Positions 50,315 through 58,784 of a stretch of DNA of 64,000 bases are shown piece by piece. The position numbers and the translations under genes were made by a program. A model generated the notes under the pieces. The model saw nothing but the letters and a program-made list of their open reading frames with translations. It was not told the DNA's origin and did no database searches. Within the stretch, counting starts at the first letter, position 1. Every line of letters begins with the position of its first letter. The stretch lies in the NCBI RefSeq assembly GCF_019355935.1, contig NZ_CP079925.1, positions 496,001 to 560,000 on the forward strand. The letters are read 5' to 3'. The DNA is from Comamonas sp. Y33R10-2 (GTDB lineage Bacteria; Pseudomonadota; Gammaproteobacteria; Burkholderiales; Burkholderiaceae_C).

Positions 50315-50767
50315 ATGCAAATTATTCTGCTCGAAAAGATTGTGAATCTGGGTAACCTGGGCGATATCGTCAAGGTTAAAGATGGCTACGCTCGCAACTT
50401 CCTGATCCCTACAGGCGCTGCTCGTCGTGCGACAGCAACTGCTAAGGCCGAATTCGAAGCCAAGCGCGTTGAGCTGGAAAAGGCTGCTGCTGCAAAGCTG
50501 GCTGCTGCTCAAGAACTGAGCGAAAAGCTGAACGGCTCGATCGTGAAGATCACTCAGAAGGCCGGCGTTGACGGTCGTCTGTTTGGTTCGATCACCAATG
50601 CTGACATCGCTGAAGAACTGACTAAGTCCGGTTTCGCAGTGAGCAAGTCGCAAGTGCGTATGCCTAACGGCCCCATCAAGACCGTGGGCGATTCCACTGT
50701 TCTGGTGGCTCTGCACACTGACGTGTCTGCAGAAGTGTCTGTTTCCGTTCGCGGTGACCACTCCTAA
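50315..50767 (+). CDS. rplI: 50S ribosomal protein L9
   Basis: A 150-residue protein of two domains joined by a long helix. The start [34 protein letters not shown] is the N-terminal fold; a Glu/Lys/Ala-rich helix and a C-terminal domain follow. It lies 11 bp after rpsR and is followed by a terminator. Confidence 0.99.
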   Translation: MQIILLEKIVNLGNLGDIVKVKDGYARNFLIPTGAARRATATAKAEFEAKRVELEKAAAAKLAAAQELSEKLNGSIVKITQKAGVDGRLFGSITNADIAEELTKSGFAVSKSQVRMPNGPIKTVGDSTVLVALHTDVSAEVSVSVRGDHS

Positions 50768-50793
50768 TCCAGACTCCGGTCTGAATTGGCAAG

Positions 50794-50816
50794 AAACCGC
50801 CTTCGGGCGGTTTTTT
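50794..50816 (+). terminator. Intrinsic terminator after rplI
   Basis: AAACCGCC (50794-50801) pairs with GGCGGTTT (50806-50813) over a TTCG loop, with a T-run. A UUCG-capped terminator separates the ribosomal genes from dnaB. Confidence 0.9.
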
Positions 50817-50916
50817 GTTTTTTAACGTTCCTGGGTGGAACCGTGTTTTTATAGCAATCCACGCTGACGTTTTCGCCGCCTCCGGCTACGATGGAGGGCT
50901 TGACCCAAGGATTCTC

Positions 50917-52350
50917 ATGTCGTCTGTAATGCCACCGCTTGATCTGCATGATGATGCATTCGCCCCTGTTCCGCCTGCTGACCAGCAAGTGGCGCAGCTG
51001 CGCGTGCCGCCGCACTCTATGGAGTCGGAATCATCAGTGCTTGGCGGTCTGCTGCTAGACAACATTGCTTGGGAGCGTGTGGGTGACTTGCTCAATGAGA
51101 GTGACTTCTACCGTCACGAGCACAAACTGATTTTCGATGCCATTGGCAAACTGATCAATGCCAGCAAACCTGCTGACGTGATCACGGTCTATGAGCAGCT
51201 GCAAAGCATGGGTAAGGCCGAAGAAATCGGCGGCCTGATGTATTTGAACCAGCTGGCGCAATATGTGCCCAGTGCCAGCAATATCCGCCGTTATGCGGAA
51301 ATCGTCCGTGACAGGGCCATTTTGCGCAAACTGGTCACTGCCAGCGATGAGATTGCGACCAATGCCTTCAACCCGCTGGGCAAGACCGTGGAGCGCGTGC
51401 TCGACGAGGCCGAGCAAAAAATCATGGCCATCGGCGAAGAGGGTGCGCGCAACAAGCAGGGCTTTCAGTCGTTAGATACGCTGGTGGTTGACTTGCTGGA
51501 CCGCGTTCAGGAGATGGCTGATAACCCCATGGACGTGACCGGCGTGCCTACGGGTTTTGTTGACCTCGATCGCATGACCAGTGGCCTGCAGGCCGGTGAC
51601 ATGGTGGTGCTGGCAGCGCGACCTTCCATGGGTAAGACCTCGTTTGCAGTGAATATTGCCGAGCATGTGGCGCTCAATGAAGGCTTGCCGGTTGCCATCT
51701 TCTCTATGGAAATGGGCGCCGCTCAGTTGGCGGTTCGTATTGTGGGCTCGATTGCCCGCGTCAATCAGGGCAATCTGCGCACCGGCAAGCTCAGCGACGA
51801 TGAGTGGCCGCGCCTGACGGAAGCCATCGAGAAACTGCGCACCGTGTCGCTGCACATTGATGAAACGCCGGGTTTGACCCCTTCTGAGCTGCGTGCCAAC
51901 GCCCGCCGACTGGCGCGCCAATGCGGCAAGTTGGGTCTGATTGTGGTGGATTACTTGCAGCTTATGACGGGCTCGGGCGGCAGCGGTGGCGATAACCGTG
52001 CGACCGAGCTGGGCGAAATCTCGCGTGGTCTGAAGATGCTGGCCAAGGAGCTGCAATGCCCGGTCATTGCGCTGTCTCAGCTCAACCGATCGGTGGAGCA
52101 GCGCACTGATAAGCGCCCCATGATGTCTGACTTGCGTGAATCCGGCGCTATCGAGCAGGATGCCGACATCATCATGTTCATCTACCGCGACGATTACTAC
52201 AACAAAGAGAGCAAAGAGCCGAACGTGGCCGAGATCATCATCGGCAAGCAGCGTAATGGCCCCACGGGTACGGTGAAGGTGTTCTTCCAGAAGAACCAGA
52301 CCCGCTTTGAAAACCTGGCCATGGGTTATGGCGGTGGCGACGAGTATTAA
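50917..52350 (+). CDS. dnaB: Replicative DNA helicase DnaB
   Basis: A 477-residue hexameric helicase. The N-terminal domain (about residues 25-140) binds primase; the RecA-like core has Walker A ARPSMGKTS (about residue 228) and Walker B LIVVDYLQLM. The SRGLKMLAKEL and ALSQLNRSVEQR blocks are typical. No intein interrupts it. ATG 50917 is used; a second ATG 12 bp later is possible. Confidence 0.97.
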   Translation: MSSVMPPLDLHDDAFAPVPPADQQVAQLRVPPHSMESESSVLGGLLLDNIAWERVGDLLNESDFYRHEHKLIFDAIGKLINASKPADVITVYEQLQSMGKAEEIGGLMYLNQLAQYVPSASNIRRYAEIVRDRAILRKLVTASDEIATNAFNPLGKTVERVLDEAEQKIMAIGEEGARNKQGFQSLDTLVVDLLDRVQEMADNPMDVTGVPTGFVDLDRMTSGLQAGDMVVLAARPSMGKTSFAVNIAEHVALNEGLPVAIFSMEMGAAQLAVRIVGSIARVNQGNLRTGKLSDDEWPRLTEAIEKLRTVSLHIDETPGLTPSELRANARRLARQCGKLGLIVVDYLQLMTGSGGSGGDNRATELGEISRGLKMLAKELQCPVIALSQLNRSVEQRTDKRPMMSDLRESGAIEQDADIIMFIYRDDYYNKESKEPNVAEIIIGKQRNGPTGTVKVFFQKNQTRFENLAMGYGGGDEY

Positions 52351-52353
52351 AAA

Positions 52354-52437
52354 CAATAGCTGCTTGTGCTTGATTAATAAGTGTCTCAGGCATTTATTCA
52401 TCTGAAATCTATGTATATCAGGCACTACCAGCTATTG
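52354..52437. repeat. Dispersed AT-rich intergenic repeat after dnaB (bipartite, inverted)
   Basis: AATAGCTGCTTGTGCTTGA (from 52355) is matched in reverse complement by TCAGGCACTACCAGCTATT (52419-52437), giving a long imperfect inverted repeat. It is the clearest bipartite copy of the family. Confidence 0.6.
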
Positions 52438-52456
52438 AATTGAAAGATTCAAAAAG

Positions 52457-52494
52457 AAAAGCCCGCAAGCGTGATGCCTGCGGGCTTTGTTTTT
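52457..52494. terminator. Intrinsic terminator between dnaB and the downstream minus-strand gene
   Basis: AAAGCCCGCA (52458-52467) pairs with TGCGGGCTTT (52479-52488) with flanking A-runs and T-runs, so it can end both converging transcripts. Confidence 0.8.
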
Positions 52495-52507
52495 AAGGTC
52501 GCTATTT

Positions 52508-52912
52508 TTAGCGGCTTAACAGGTAGATACCTAGTCCCATCACGCACAGCCCCAGTACGCCGCAGGCCCATGCAAGGCGTTGAGCGCCGGTGCGCAGGGC
52601 GCCTACGGTGGTGACAATTTGCGCATTTTGCTGCGCCAGCTTTTCGATGATCTCCAGCGACTGGCGCTGGGATTGCTCAAGCTGGACAATGCGCTGCTCT
52701 TGCTGCTGAATCAGCAGCAAAGCTTGCTCGCCCGCCGAGGATGGTGACGATAAATGCTGCGCTTGTTGCGGCTCGCTGGCGACATGCTCGCGGGCTTCGG
52801 CTTGCGCCTCTTTTTTCTTGAGCAGGCCTTGGGCGGCCTTCACCACCTGAGGCGTGGCCTTGATGACCTCGCTCCAAGGCACGAGTTTGAGCGCAGCAAG
52901 CCAGCTCGCCAT
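52508..52912 (-). CDS. Hypothetical coiled-coil protein with C-terminal membrane anchor
   Basis: A 134-residue protein. An amphipathic N-terminus (ALKLVPWSEVIKATPQVVKAAQGLLKKK) is followed by a Gln/Glu-rich coiled coil (QQQEQRIVQLEQSQRQSLEIIEKLAQQN, about 68-95) and a C-terminal membrane helix (LAWACGVLGLCVMGLGIYLL). Its ATG immediately follows the stop of the PhoH gene (TAAATG), so the two are translationally linked. No family is recognised. Confidence 0.65.
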   Translation of the reverse strand: MASWLAALKLVPWSEVIKATPQVVKAAQGLLKKKEAQAEAREHVASEPQQAQHLSSPSSAGEQALLLIQQQEQRIVQLEQSQRQSLEIIEKLAQQNAQIVTTVGALRTGAQRLAWACGVLGLCVMGLGIYLLSR

Positions 52913-54616
52913 TTACAGCACCTCGCTAGCGAAGTCGGCCAAGCGCGAACGCTCGCCGCGTGCCAGCGTGATGTGGCCGCTATGTGGCCAGCCCTTGAAG
53001 CGGTCCACCACATAGGTCAGGCCAGAGCTGCCTTCGGTCAGGTACGGTGTATCGATTTGGGCCAGATTGCCCATGCAGATGATCTTGGTGCCGGGGCCGG
53101 CACGGGTGATCAAGGTCTTCATCTGCTTAGGTGTCAGATTCTGCGCTTCGTCGATGATGACGTACTTGTTCAAGAAGGTGCGCCCGCGCATGAAGTTCAT
53201 GCTCTTGATTTTGATGCGGCTGCGGATCAGCTCATTGGTCGCAGAGCGTCCCCATTCGCCGGCATTACCGCCATCACCCTTGGCCAAGAACTCGAGGTTG
53301 TCGTCCAGAGCGCCCATCCACGGGCCCATCTTCTCTTCCTCGGTGCCGGGCAAGAAGCCGATATCTTCACCCACGCTCACAGTAGCGCGGGTCATGATGA
53401 TTTCGGTGTAGCGGCGCTCATCGAGAACCTGCGCCAAGCCGGCAGCCAGTGCCAGCAAGGTCTTGCCCGTGCCTGCTGTGCCCGTGAGGGTGACAAAGTC
53501 CACCTCGGGGTTGACCAGCAGGTTCATGGCAAAGTTCTGCTCGCGGTTGCGCGTGGATACACCCCAAACAGCATTCTTGGGGTTGCCAAAGTCGCGCAGC
53601 GTCTTCATGACCGCTGTTTTGTCGCGAATCTCTGTCACGCGCATGTACAGGCTTGGCTCGCCCGGTGCCTCGTAGTAGACAAACTGATTGATCATCAGTT
53701 GGTCCACGATGGCGCCGCTGACGCGGTAGTAGGTGATGGCACCTTCTTGCCAGCTTTCTACGTTCTTGCCAGCCTTGCTCCAGAAGTCTGCATGAAGAGC
53801 GAGGGCGCCGGAGTACAGCAGGTCGCCGTCTTCCAGCACCTTGTCGTTTTGGTAATCCTCAGCGGCCAAGCCCAAGGCGCGGGCTTTGACGCGCATATTG
53901 ATGTCTTTGGACACCAGTACCACTGCGCGCTCTGTGTGTTGCTCGCGCAGAGCCGCGACGACACCCAAAATCTGGTTGTCGGCCTTGCCTTGCGGCAGGC
54001 TATCCGGCAGGGCTGCGCCCAGAGGGTTGGTCTGAAAGTAGAGCGTGCCTGTAGCGCTTTTTTGGCCGGTGGCGTTGAGCGGCAAGCCTTTTGCCAGATC
54101 GCCCTCAGCCTGAGAGGCCACCAGAGAATCCAAGGTGCGGCTGACTTGGCGGCCATTGCGCGCCACTTCGGTCATGCCCTTTTTGTGGTTGTCCAGCTCT
54201 TCCAAAACCACCATGGGAAGGAAGATGTCGTGTTCTTCAAAGCGGAACAAGCTGCTGGGGTCGTGCAGCAGCACATTCGTATCCAGCACGAACAGCGTGG
54301 TGGGTCCGCTGCGTTGATTGCGGGCGCGGCGCACGGACTTTGGCACAGGCTTTGTGTTTGACTGAGCCGCAACTGGTGCGGGTGCGGGTGCGGGTATCGG
54401 CGCTGGCGCAGCAGTGGCTTTGCTGGTGTTGAAATAAGATTTGCTGCGTTCGGGTGCGGGTGTAGGGCTGGCAGAGCTTGTGGTCTTAGCGGCCTTGGCG
54501 GGAGGAGTCAGATCTTCGTCAAGTACAGCGTTCTGCTTGGCAGTTTTGCGGTTGGACAAAAAGGCTTCTGCGGGGAGCTTTGCGGCGCGGTGGCCGGGTG
54601 CGGGGGGCAGGGGCAT
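52913..54616 (-). CDS. PIN-PhoH fusion ATPase (PhoH2-like)
   Basis: A 567-residue protein. After a low-complexity Pro/Ala-rich N-terminus, a PIN-domain nuclease-like module has FVLDTNVLLHDPSS, then LEELDNHKKG and later acidic residues (about residues 110-260). The PhoH P-loop follows with GTAGTGKTLLALAAGLAQ and IIDEAQNLTPKQMKTL Walker B. PIN-PhoH proteins are predicted RNA helicase-nucleases. ATG 54616 is used rather than the upstream TTG. Confidence 0.9.
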   Translation of the reverse strand: MPLPPAPGHRAAKLPAEAFLSNRKTAKQNAVLDEDLTPPAKAAKTTSSASPTPAPERSKSYFNTSKATAAPAPIPAPAPAPVAAQSNTKPVPKSVRRARNQRSGPTTLFVLDTNVLLHDPSSLFRFEEHDIFLPMVVLEELDNHKKGMTEVARNGRQVSRTLDSLVASQAEGDLAKGLPLNATGQKSATGTLYFQTNPLGAALPDSLPQGKADNQILGVVAALREQHTERAVVLVSKDINMRVKARALGLAAEDYQNDKVLEDGDLLYSGALALHADFWSKAGKNVESWQEGAITYYRVSGAIVDQLMINQFVYYEAPGEPSLYMRVTEIRDKTAVMKTLRDFGNPKNAVWGVSTRNREQNFAMNLLVNPEVDFVTLTGTAGTGKTLLALAAGLAQVLDERRYTEIIMTRATVSVGEDIGFLPGTEEEKMGPWMGALDDNLEFLAKGDGGNAGEWGRSATNELIRSRIKIKSMNFMRGRTFLNKYVIIDEAQNLTPKQMKTLITRAGPGTKIICMGNLAQIDTPYLTEGSSGLTYVVDRFKGWPHSGHITLARGERSRLADFASEVL

Positions 54617-54654
54617 AGTGGACGAACCGTTCCTCAAGAAGATTCAAAAAGCAC

Positions 54655-54691
54655 AAAGCCGCCTGGAGACCGAGGCGGCTTTGATGGGGAG
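54655..54691 (-). terminator. Terminator-like hairpin between the peroxiredoxin and PhoH genes
   Basis: AAAGCCGCCT (54655-54664) pairs with AGGCGGCTTT (54673-54682). On the minus strand the stem is followed by TTTGTGCTTTTTG, so it could end the peroxiredoxin transcript or attenuate the PhoH gene. Confidence 0.55.
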
Positions 54692-54804
54692 AACAGTGAA
54701 TTCTGTATAGCGCTGAGGCATGAGCCCATTATGCATAGGCTATGTGCGGCTCAAAGCAGTATTTCCTGTTTTGCCTCGTTAAAGGTATTTCAGTAGCGTG
54801 TGGC

Positions 54805-55293
54805 TTAAGCCACTTTCTTGTCTTGAGCCTTCAGGGCTTTGACGGCCTTGAGCACTTCATCGACGTGACCGGGAACCTTGAGGCCGCGCCATTCTTGGGC
54901 CAGCAGGCCATCGGCGCCCACCAAGAAGGTCGAGCGCTCAATGCCTTTAACCTTCTTGCCGTACATGATCTTGTTTTTGACCACGCCAAACATGTGACAC
55001 ATTTTTTCTTCGGTGTCAGCGATCAGCTCGAACGGCAGTTCCAGCTTTTCCTTGAAGTCGTTGTGCGAGTTCATGTTGTCGCGTGACACGCCAAACACAG
55101 TCGCTCCGGCCTTGACAAAATCCTTGTACTTGTCACGGAACTGCATCGCTTCCGTGGTACAACCGGGAGTGTTGTCCTTGGGGTAGAAGTACAGAATCAG
55201 AACCTGGCCATTGTGCGAGGTATTTGACACCTTGAGGCCGCCGGTGGCGTTGGCTTCAAATTCTGGAAGGGGTTTGTTGACAACGATCGCCAT
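54805..55293 (-). CDS. bcp: Peroxiredoxin Bcp (AhpC/TSA family, Prx Q)
   Basis: A 162-residue thioredoxin-fold peroxidase that reduces hydrogen peroxide and organic peroxides. The peroxidatic Cys is in NTPGCTTEAM (residue about 45). In many Bcp proteins a resolving Cys sits five residues later; here that position is Met, so the protein looks one-Cys. ATG 55293 matches the conserved start; 29 upstream codons are not conserved. Confidence 0.95.
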   Translation of the reverse strand: MAIVVNKPLPEFEANATGGLKVSNTSHNGQVLILYFYPKDNTPGCTTEAMQFRDKYKDFVKAGATVFGVSRDNMNSHNDFKEKLELPFELIADTEEKMCHMFGVVKNKIMYGKKVKGIERSTFLVGADGLLAQEWRGLKVPGHVDEVLKAVKALKAQDKKVA

Positions 55294-55431
55294 GCGTTTG
55301 TATCTCTCGGGTGTGTTCGTTGAAATGCCGAGGGCCTTGGTGCTGATTTTGTTTTTATCGTCGACTGCCCCCAGCCGCAACCTGCGATTTTACCCTGAAA
55401 TACGTATTTTTCTCAATATGCGAGTGCAAGG

Positions 55432-55800
55432 CTATGCCAACAGCAGGGCTGCGACGACGTTGCGCCCTTCGCTAGCCAGCACGTTATAGGTGCGGCAAGC
55501 CGATGCGGTGTCCATGGTTTCTAGGCCGATGCGCTTGAGCATCAAGGGTTTGAGCCAGGCCATAGGTGGAAAGCGGTTCTTGCTGCCGCTGCCAAACAAA
55601 ATCACTTCCACATCCAATTGAGCCAGCTCTTCAAAGTGCGCTGCGGTCAAATCTTCAAACTTCATGCAGCTCCAAGGCGTAAGCAGGCCTTGCGCCCCTA
55701 TTAGCAAGCTGGTTTCGTGCTTTTGACTGTCAACAGCAATCCAGCCCGGACCGTAGCCGGTGATGGTTTGAGCGTCCGATTTGTCTGACTGGAATTTCAT
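55432..55800 (-). CDS. Mth938-like (DUF498) domain protein
   Basis: A 121-residue protein with MKFQSD..ITGYGPGWIAVDS and a VEVILFGSGSKNRFPP motif, then GLETMDTASACRTYNVLASEGRNVVAALL. This is the Mth938/NDUFAF3-type fold, which in mitochondria assists complex I assembly. The bacterial role is unknown. ATG 55800 is used; the upstream TTG is unlikely. Confidence 0.85.
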   Translation of the reverse strand: MKFQSDKSDAQTITGYGPGWIAVDSQKHETSLLIGAQGLLTPWSCMKFEDLTAAHFEELAQLDVEVILFGSGSKNRFPPMAWLKPLMLKRIGLETMDTASACRTYNVLASEGRNVVAALLLA

Positions 55801-55967
55801 GATGGCTAGTGTGCGCAATCAGGGTGATTGACGGGGGCGATGGCTGCTGTCTCCATGTGACTTGGGTGGGGACATTGCTGCAGTGCGGAACTGTGTTCAA
55901 ATTATAGGTTTCACCATGGGGGTTTATGCCGCCATGGCGTGCCTGAAATCCTTTTGCATTGATTCGC

Positions 55968-57257
55968 ATGAAAATCGTTCAAAAATCCGCCAAGTTAGCA
56001 AACGTCTGTTACGACATCCGCGGGCCGATCATGGACGCGGCGAAGAAGATGGAAGACGACGGTCAAAAGATCATCAAGCTCAACATCGGCAATCTGGCCG
56101 TATTTGGCTTTGACGCCCCTGAGGAAGTGCAGCAGGACATGATCCGCAACCTGCCTAACTCGGCCGGCTACTCTGACAGCAAAGGCATTTTTGCCGCCCG
56201 CAAGGCCGTGATGCACGAGACGCAGCATCAAGGCATCAAGGGTGTGACGCTGGACGATATCTATCTGGGTAATGGCGCCTCTGAGCTGATCAGCATGGCC
56301 ACCAATGCGCTGCTGGACACTGGCGACGAAATGCTGCTGCCCGCGCCTGATTACCCGCTGTGGACGGCTGCAACCAGCTTGTCTGGCGGCACGCCCGTGC
56401 ACTATATGTGCGACGAGGAAAACGGCTGGATGCCGAATATGGCTGACATTCGCGCCAAGATCACACCGCGCACCAAGGGCATCGTCGTCATCAACCCGAA
56501 CAACCCTACGGGGGCGCTGTATTCCACCCAGCTTCTGCTGGAGATCGTGGAGCTGGCGCGCGAGCATGGCTTGGTCATCTTTGCGGACGAGGTCTATGAC
56601 AAGGTCTTGTATGACGATGTCAAGCATGTGCCTTTGGCAAGCTTGTCGATTGATGTGCTGACACTGACCTTTAACTCCCTGTCCAAGGCTTACCGCTCCT
56701 GCGGCTACCGCGCGGGCTGGATGGTGATCTCGGGCGACAAAAAGCCTGCCAAAGATTACATCGAGGGCCTGAACATGCTCTCGAACATGCGCCTGTGCGC
56801 CAACGTGCCCGGCCAATGGGCTGTGCAAACGGCGCTGGGCGGCCACCAGAGCATTGACTCGCTGGTGCAAGACGGCGGTCGCCTGCGTATTCAGCGCGAT
56901 CTGGCTTGGGAGCTGATTAACGCCATTCCCGGGGTGAGCTGTGTTAAGCCGCAAGGCGCGCTGTATATGTTCCCGCGTCTTGATCCTGCGGTGTACCCCA
57001 TCACGGATGACCAAGAGTTTTTCCTTGAAGTGCTGCAAGAAACCAAGGTCATGCTGGTGCAGGGTACGGGCTTTAACTGGCCTAAACCGGATCACTTCCG
57101 TATCGTCTTTTTGCCTCATGAGGCGGACTTGCGTGAAGCCATTAACCGCTTGGCGAGCTTCCTTGAGAAGTACCGCAAGCGCCATGGCACCGACAAGCCC
57201 AAGGCGGTGGCGACTGAAAAGACACTGAAATCCGTCAAGGCTGATAAAGCCGCGTAA
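55968..57257 (+). CDS. alaA: Alanine/valine-pyruvate type aminotransferase (AlaA/YfbQ-like)
   Basis: A 429-residue class I PLP aminotransferase. Conserved parts include LNIGNLAVFGFDAPEE, NPNNPTGALYS, FADEVYDKVLYD and the PLP lysine in SLSKAYRSCGYRAGW (about residue 240). It resembles E. coli AlaA, with a Lys-rich C-terminal tail of about 25 residues. It lies 71 bp upstream of hom; an AT-rich repeat lies between. Confidence 0.93.
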   Translation: MKIVQKSAKLANVCYDIRGPIMDAAKKMEDDGQKIIKLNIGNLAVFGFDAPEEVQQDMIRNLPNSAGYSDSKGIFAARKAVMHETQHQGIKGVTLDDIYLGNGASELISMATNALLDTGDEMLLPAPDYPLWTAATSLSGGTPVHYMCDEENGWMPNMADIRAKITPRTKGIVVINPNNPTGALYSTQLLLEIVELAREHGLVIFADEVYDKVLYDDVKHVPLASLSIDVLTLTFNSLSKAYRSCGYRAGWMVISGDKKPAKDYIEGLNMLSNMRLCANVPGQWAVQTALGGHQSIDSLVQDGGRLRIQRDLAWELINAIPGVSCVKPQGALYMFPRLDPAVYPITDDQEFFLEVLQETKVMLVQGTGFNWPKPDHFRIVFLPHEADLREAINRLASFLEKYRKRHGTDKPKAVATEKTLKSVKADKAA

Positions 57258-57270
57258 CACTTTCTTTTTG

Positions 57271-57322
57271 ATAGCTTGATATCCATTGTTTATATGGACT
57301 TGAGCGCCTTTTGACCTTTAAG
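57271..57322 (+). repeat. Dispersed AT-rich intergenic repeat between alaA and hom
   Basis: GATAGCTTGATATCC (from 57271) and TGGACTTGAGCGCC fit the family pattern. It sits directly before the hom start region and may affect alaA-hom read-through. Confidence 0.55.
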
Positions 57323-57328
57323 TAGTTT

Positions 57329-58663
57329 ATGAAACCCATCCAAGTAGGCCTATTGGGCATCGGCACCGTCGGTAGCGGTACTTTCAATGTGTTGGAACGC
57401 AATCAAGACGAGATTCGCCGTCGTGCGGGTCGCGGCATTGAAATTACGATGGTGGCCGACTTGGATACCGAGCGCGCCAAGAGCGTCGTGGGTGACAAGG
57501 CCAAGGTCGTGGGCGATGCCCGTGAAATCATTGCCAACCCCGAAATCGACGTGGTTGTTGAGCTGATTGGCGGCTACGGCATTGCCAAGGCGCTGGTGCT
57601 CGAAGCGATTGCCGCTGGCAAGCATGTGGTCACCGCCAACAAAGCGCTGCTGGCTGTGCACGGTACAGAAATCTTCAAGGCTGCGGCTGAGAAGGGCGTG
57701 ATCGTGGCCTATGAAGCGGCTGTGGCCGGTGGCATCCCCATCATCAAGGCGCTGCGCGAAGGCCTGACAGCCAACTCCATCCAGTGGGTGGCCGGCATCA
57801 TCAACGGCACAACCAACTTCATCCTGTCCGAAATGCGCGACAAGGGCCTGGATTTTGACGTGGTGCTCAAAGAAGCACAAGCGCTGGGCTACGCAGAAGC
57901 CGACCCTACTTTCGACATTGAAGGTGTGGACGCTGCCCACAAAGCCACGCTGATGAGCGCGATTGCTTTTGGCATTCCTGTGCAGTTTGACAAAGCCTAT
58001 GTGGAAGGCATCACCAAGCTGTCTGGCGCTGACATCAAGTACGCCGAGCAACTGGGCTACCGCATCAAGCTGCTGGGCATCACCAAGCGCACTGACAAGG
58101 GCATTGAGCTGCGCGTGCACCCCTCGCTGGTGCCAAGCAAGCGCTTGATCGCCAATGTGGAAGGCGCCATGAACGCCGTGGTGGTGAACGGCGACGCCGT
58201 GGGCACCACGCTGTACTACGGCAAGGGCGCAGGCTCTGAGCCTACCGCTTCGGCTGTCATTGCTGATTTGGTGGACATCGCCCGTTTGCACGGCGCTGAC
58301 CCCGCGCACAGCGTGCCGCCTTTGGCTTTCCAGTCGAGCTCGCTGCGCGAAGCGGGTCAAGAGTTGCCCGTGCTGCCCATGTCTGAAATCGTCACCAGCT
58401 ACTACCTGCGCATCCGCGTGGCGGATGAAGCGGGCGTGCTGGCCCAGATCACCACGCTGCTGGCCAATGCCGGTATCAGCATCGACGCTGTGATTCAGCG
58501 CGAAGCCGATGAAGTGGGTGGCGAAGGCTCTACCCAGACCGACTTGATCATCCTGACGCACGACACGCGCGAAGGCGATATGAACAATGCGCTGGCTGAA
58601 ATTCAAGCCCTGAGCACTGTGCTGGCGCCTATCACGCGCATCCGCAAAGAAGAGTTGAACTGA
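57329..58663 (+). CDS. hom: Homoserine dehydrogenase
   Basis: A 444-residue NAD(P)-dependent enzyme that reduces aspartate semialdehyde to homoserine. The N-terminal GLLGIGTVGSGTF motif binds the cofactor, and AAVAGGIPIIKALREGL and NGTTNFILSEM are catalytic-core blocks. A C-terminal ACT domain (about residues 355-440) suggests feedback by threonine. It follows alaA and would normally be next to thrC. Confidence 0.98.
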   Translation: MKPIQVGLLGIGTVGSGTFNVLERNQDEIRRRAGRGIEITMVADLDTERAKSVVGDKAKVVGDAREIIANPEIDVVVELIGGYGIAKALVLEAIAAGKHVVTANKALLAVHGTEIFKAAAEKGVIVAYEAAVAGGIPIIKALREGLTANSIQWVAGIINGTTNFILSEMRDKGLDFDVVLKEAQALGYAEADPTFDIEGVDAAHKATLMSAIAFGIPVQFDKAYVEGITKLSGADIKYAEQLGYRIKLLGITKRTDKGIELRVHPSLVPSKRLIANVEGAMNAVVVNGDAVGTTLYYGKGAGSEPTASAVIADLVDIARLHGADPAHSVPPLAFQSSSLREAGQELPVLPMSEIVTSYYLRIRVADEAGVLAQITTLLANAGISIDAVIQREADEVGGEGSTQTDLIILTHDTREGDMNNALAEIQALSTVLAPITRIRKEELN

Positions 58664-58677
58664 TAGCTTCGCCTGAG

Positions 58678-58735
58678 GCGCTATGCGCCTTCCCCCTCTC
58701 TGCTTCGCGGATGGGGGCGACGGCCTCGATGTCTT
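58678..58735 (-). repeat. Dispersed GC-rich palindromic repeat, copy C (hom downstream)
   Basis: Read on the minus strand it has GGCCGTCGCCCCC, GGGGGAAGGCGC and AGCGCCTCAGG, the same order as copies A and B. A longer hairpin forms with ATCCGCGAAGCAGAG in the loop. It lies between hom and the secreted unknown. Confidence 0.55.
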
Positions 58736-58784
58736 TAAGTTGGGGTGTGCCAGTTTGTGTTCCGTGCTTTTCAGGAGAATTCCG

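Noticed and set aside
55995..58606. Long minus-strand open frames opposite alaA and hom
   Set aside because: Complement of well-supported aminotransferase and homoserine dehydrogenase genes; repeats such as AHQRGFV are reverse complements of conserved codons.
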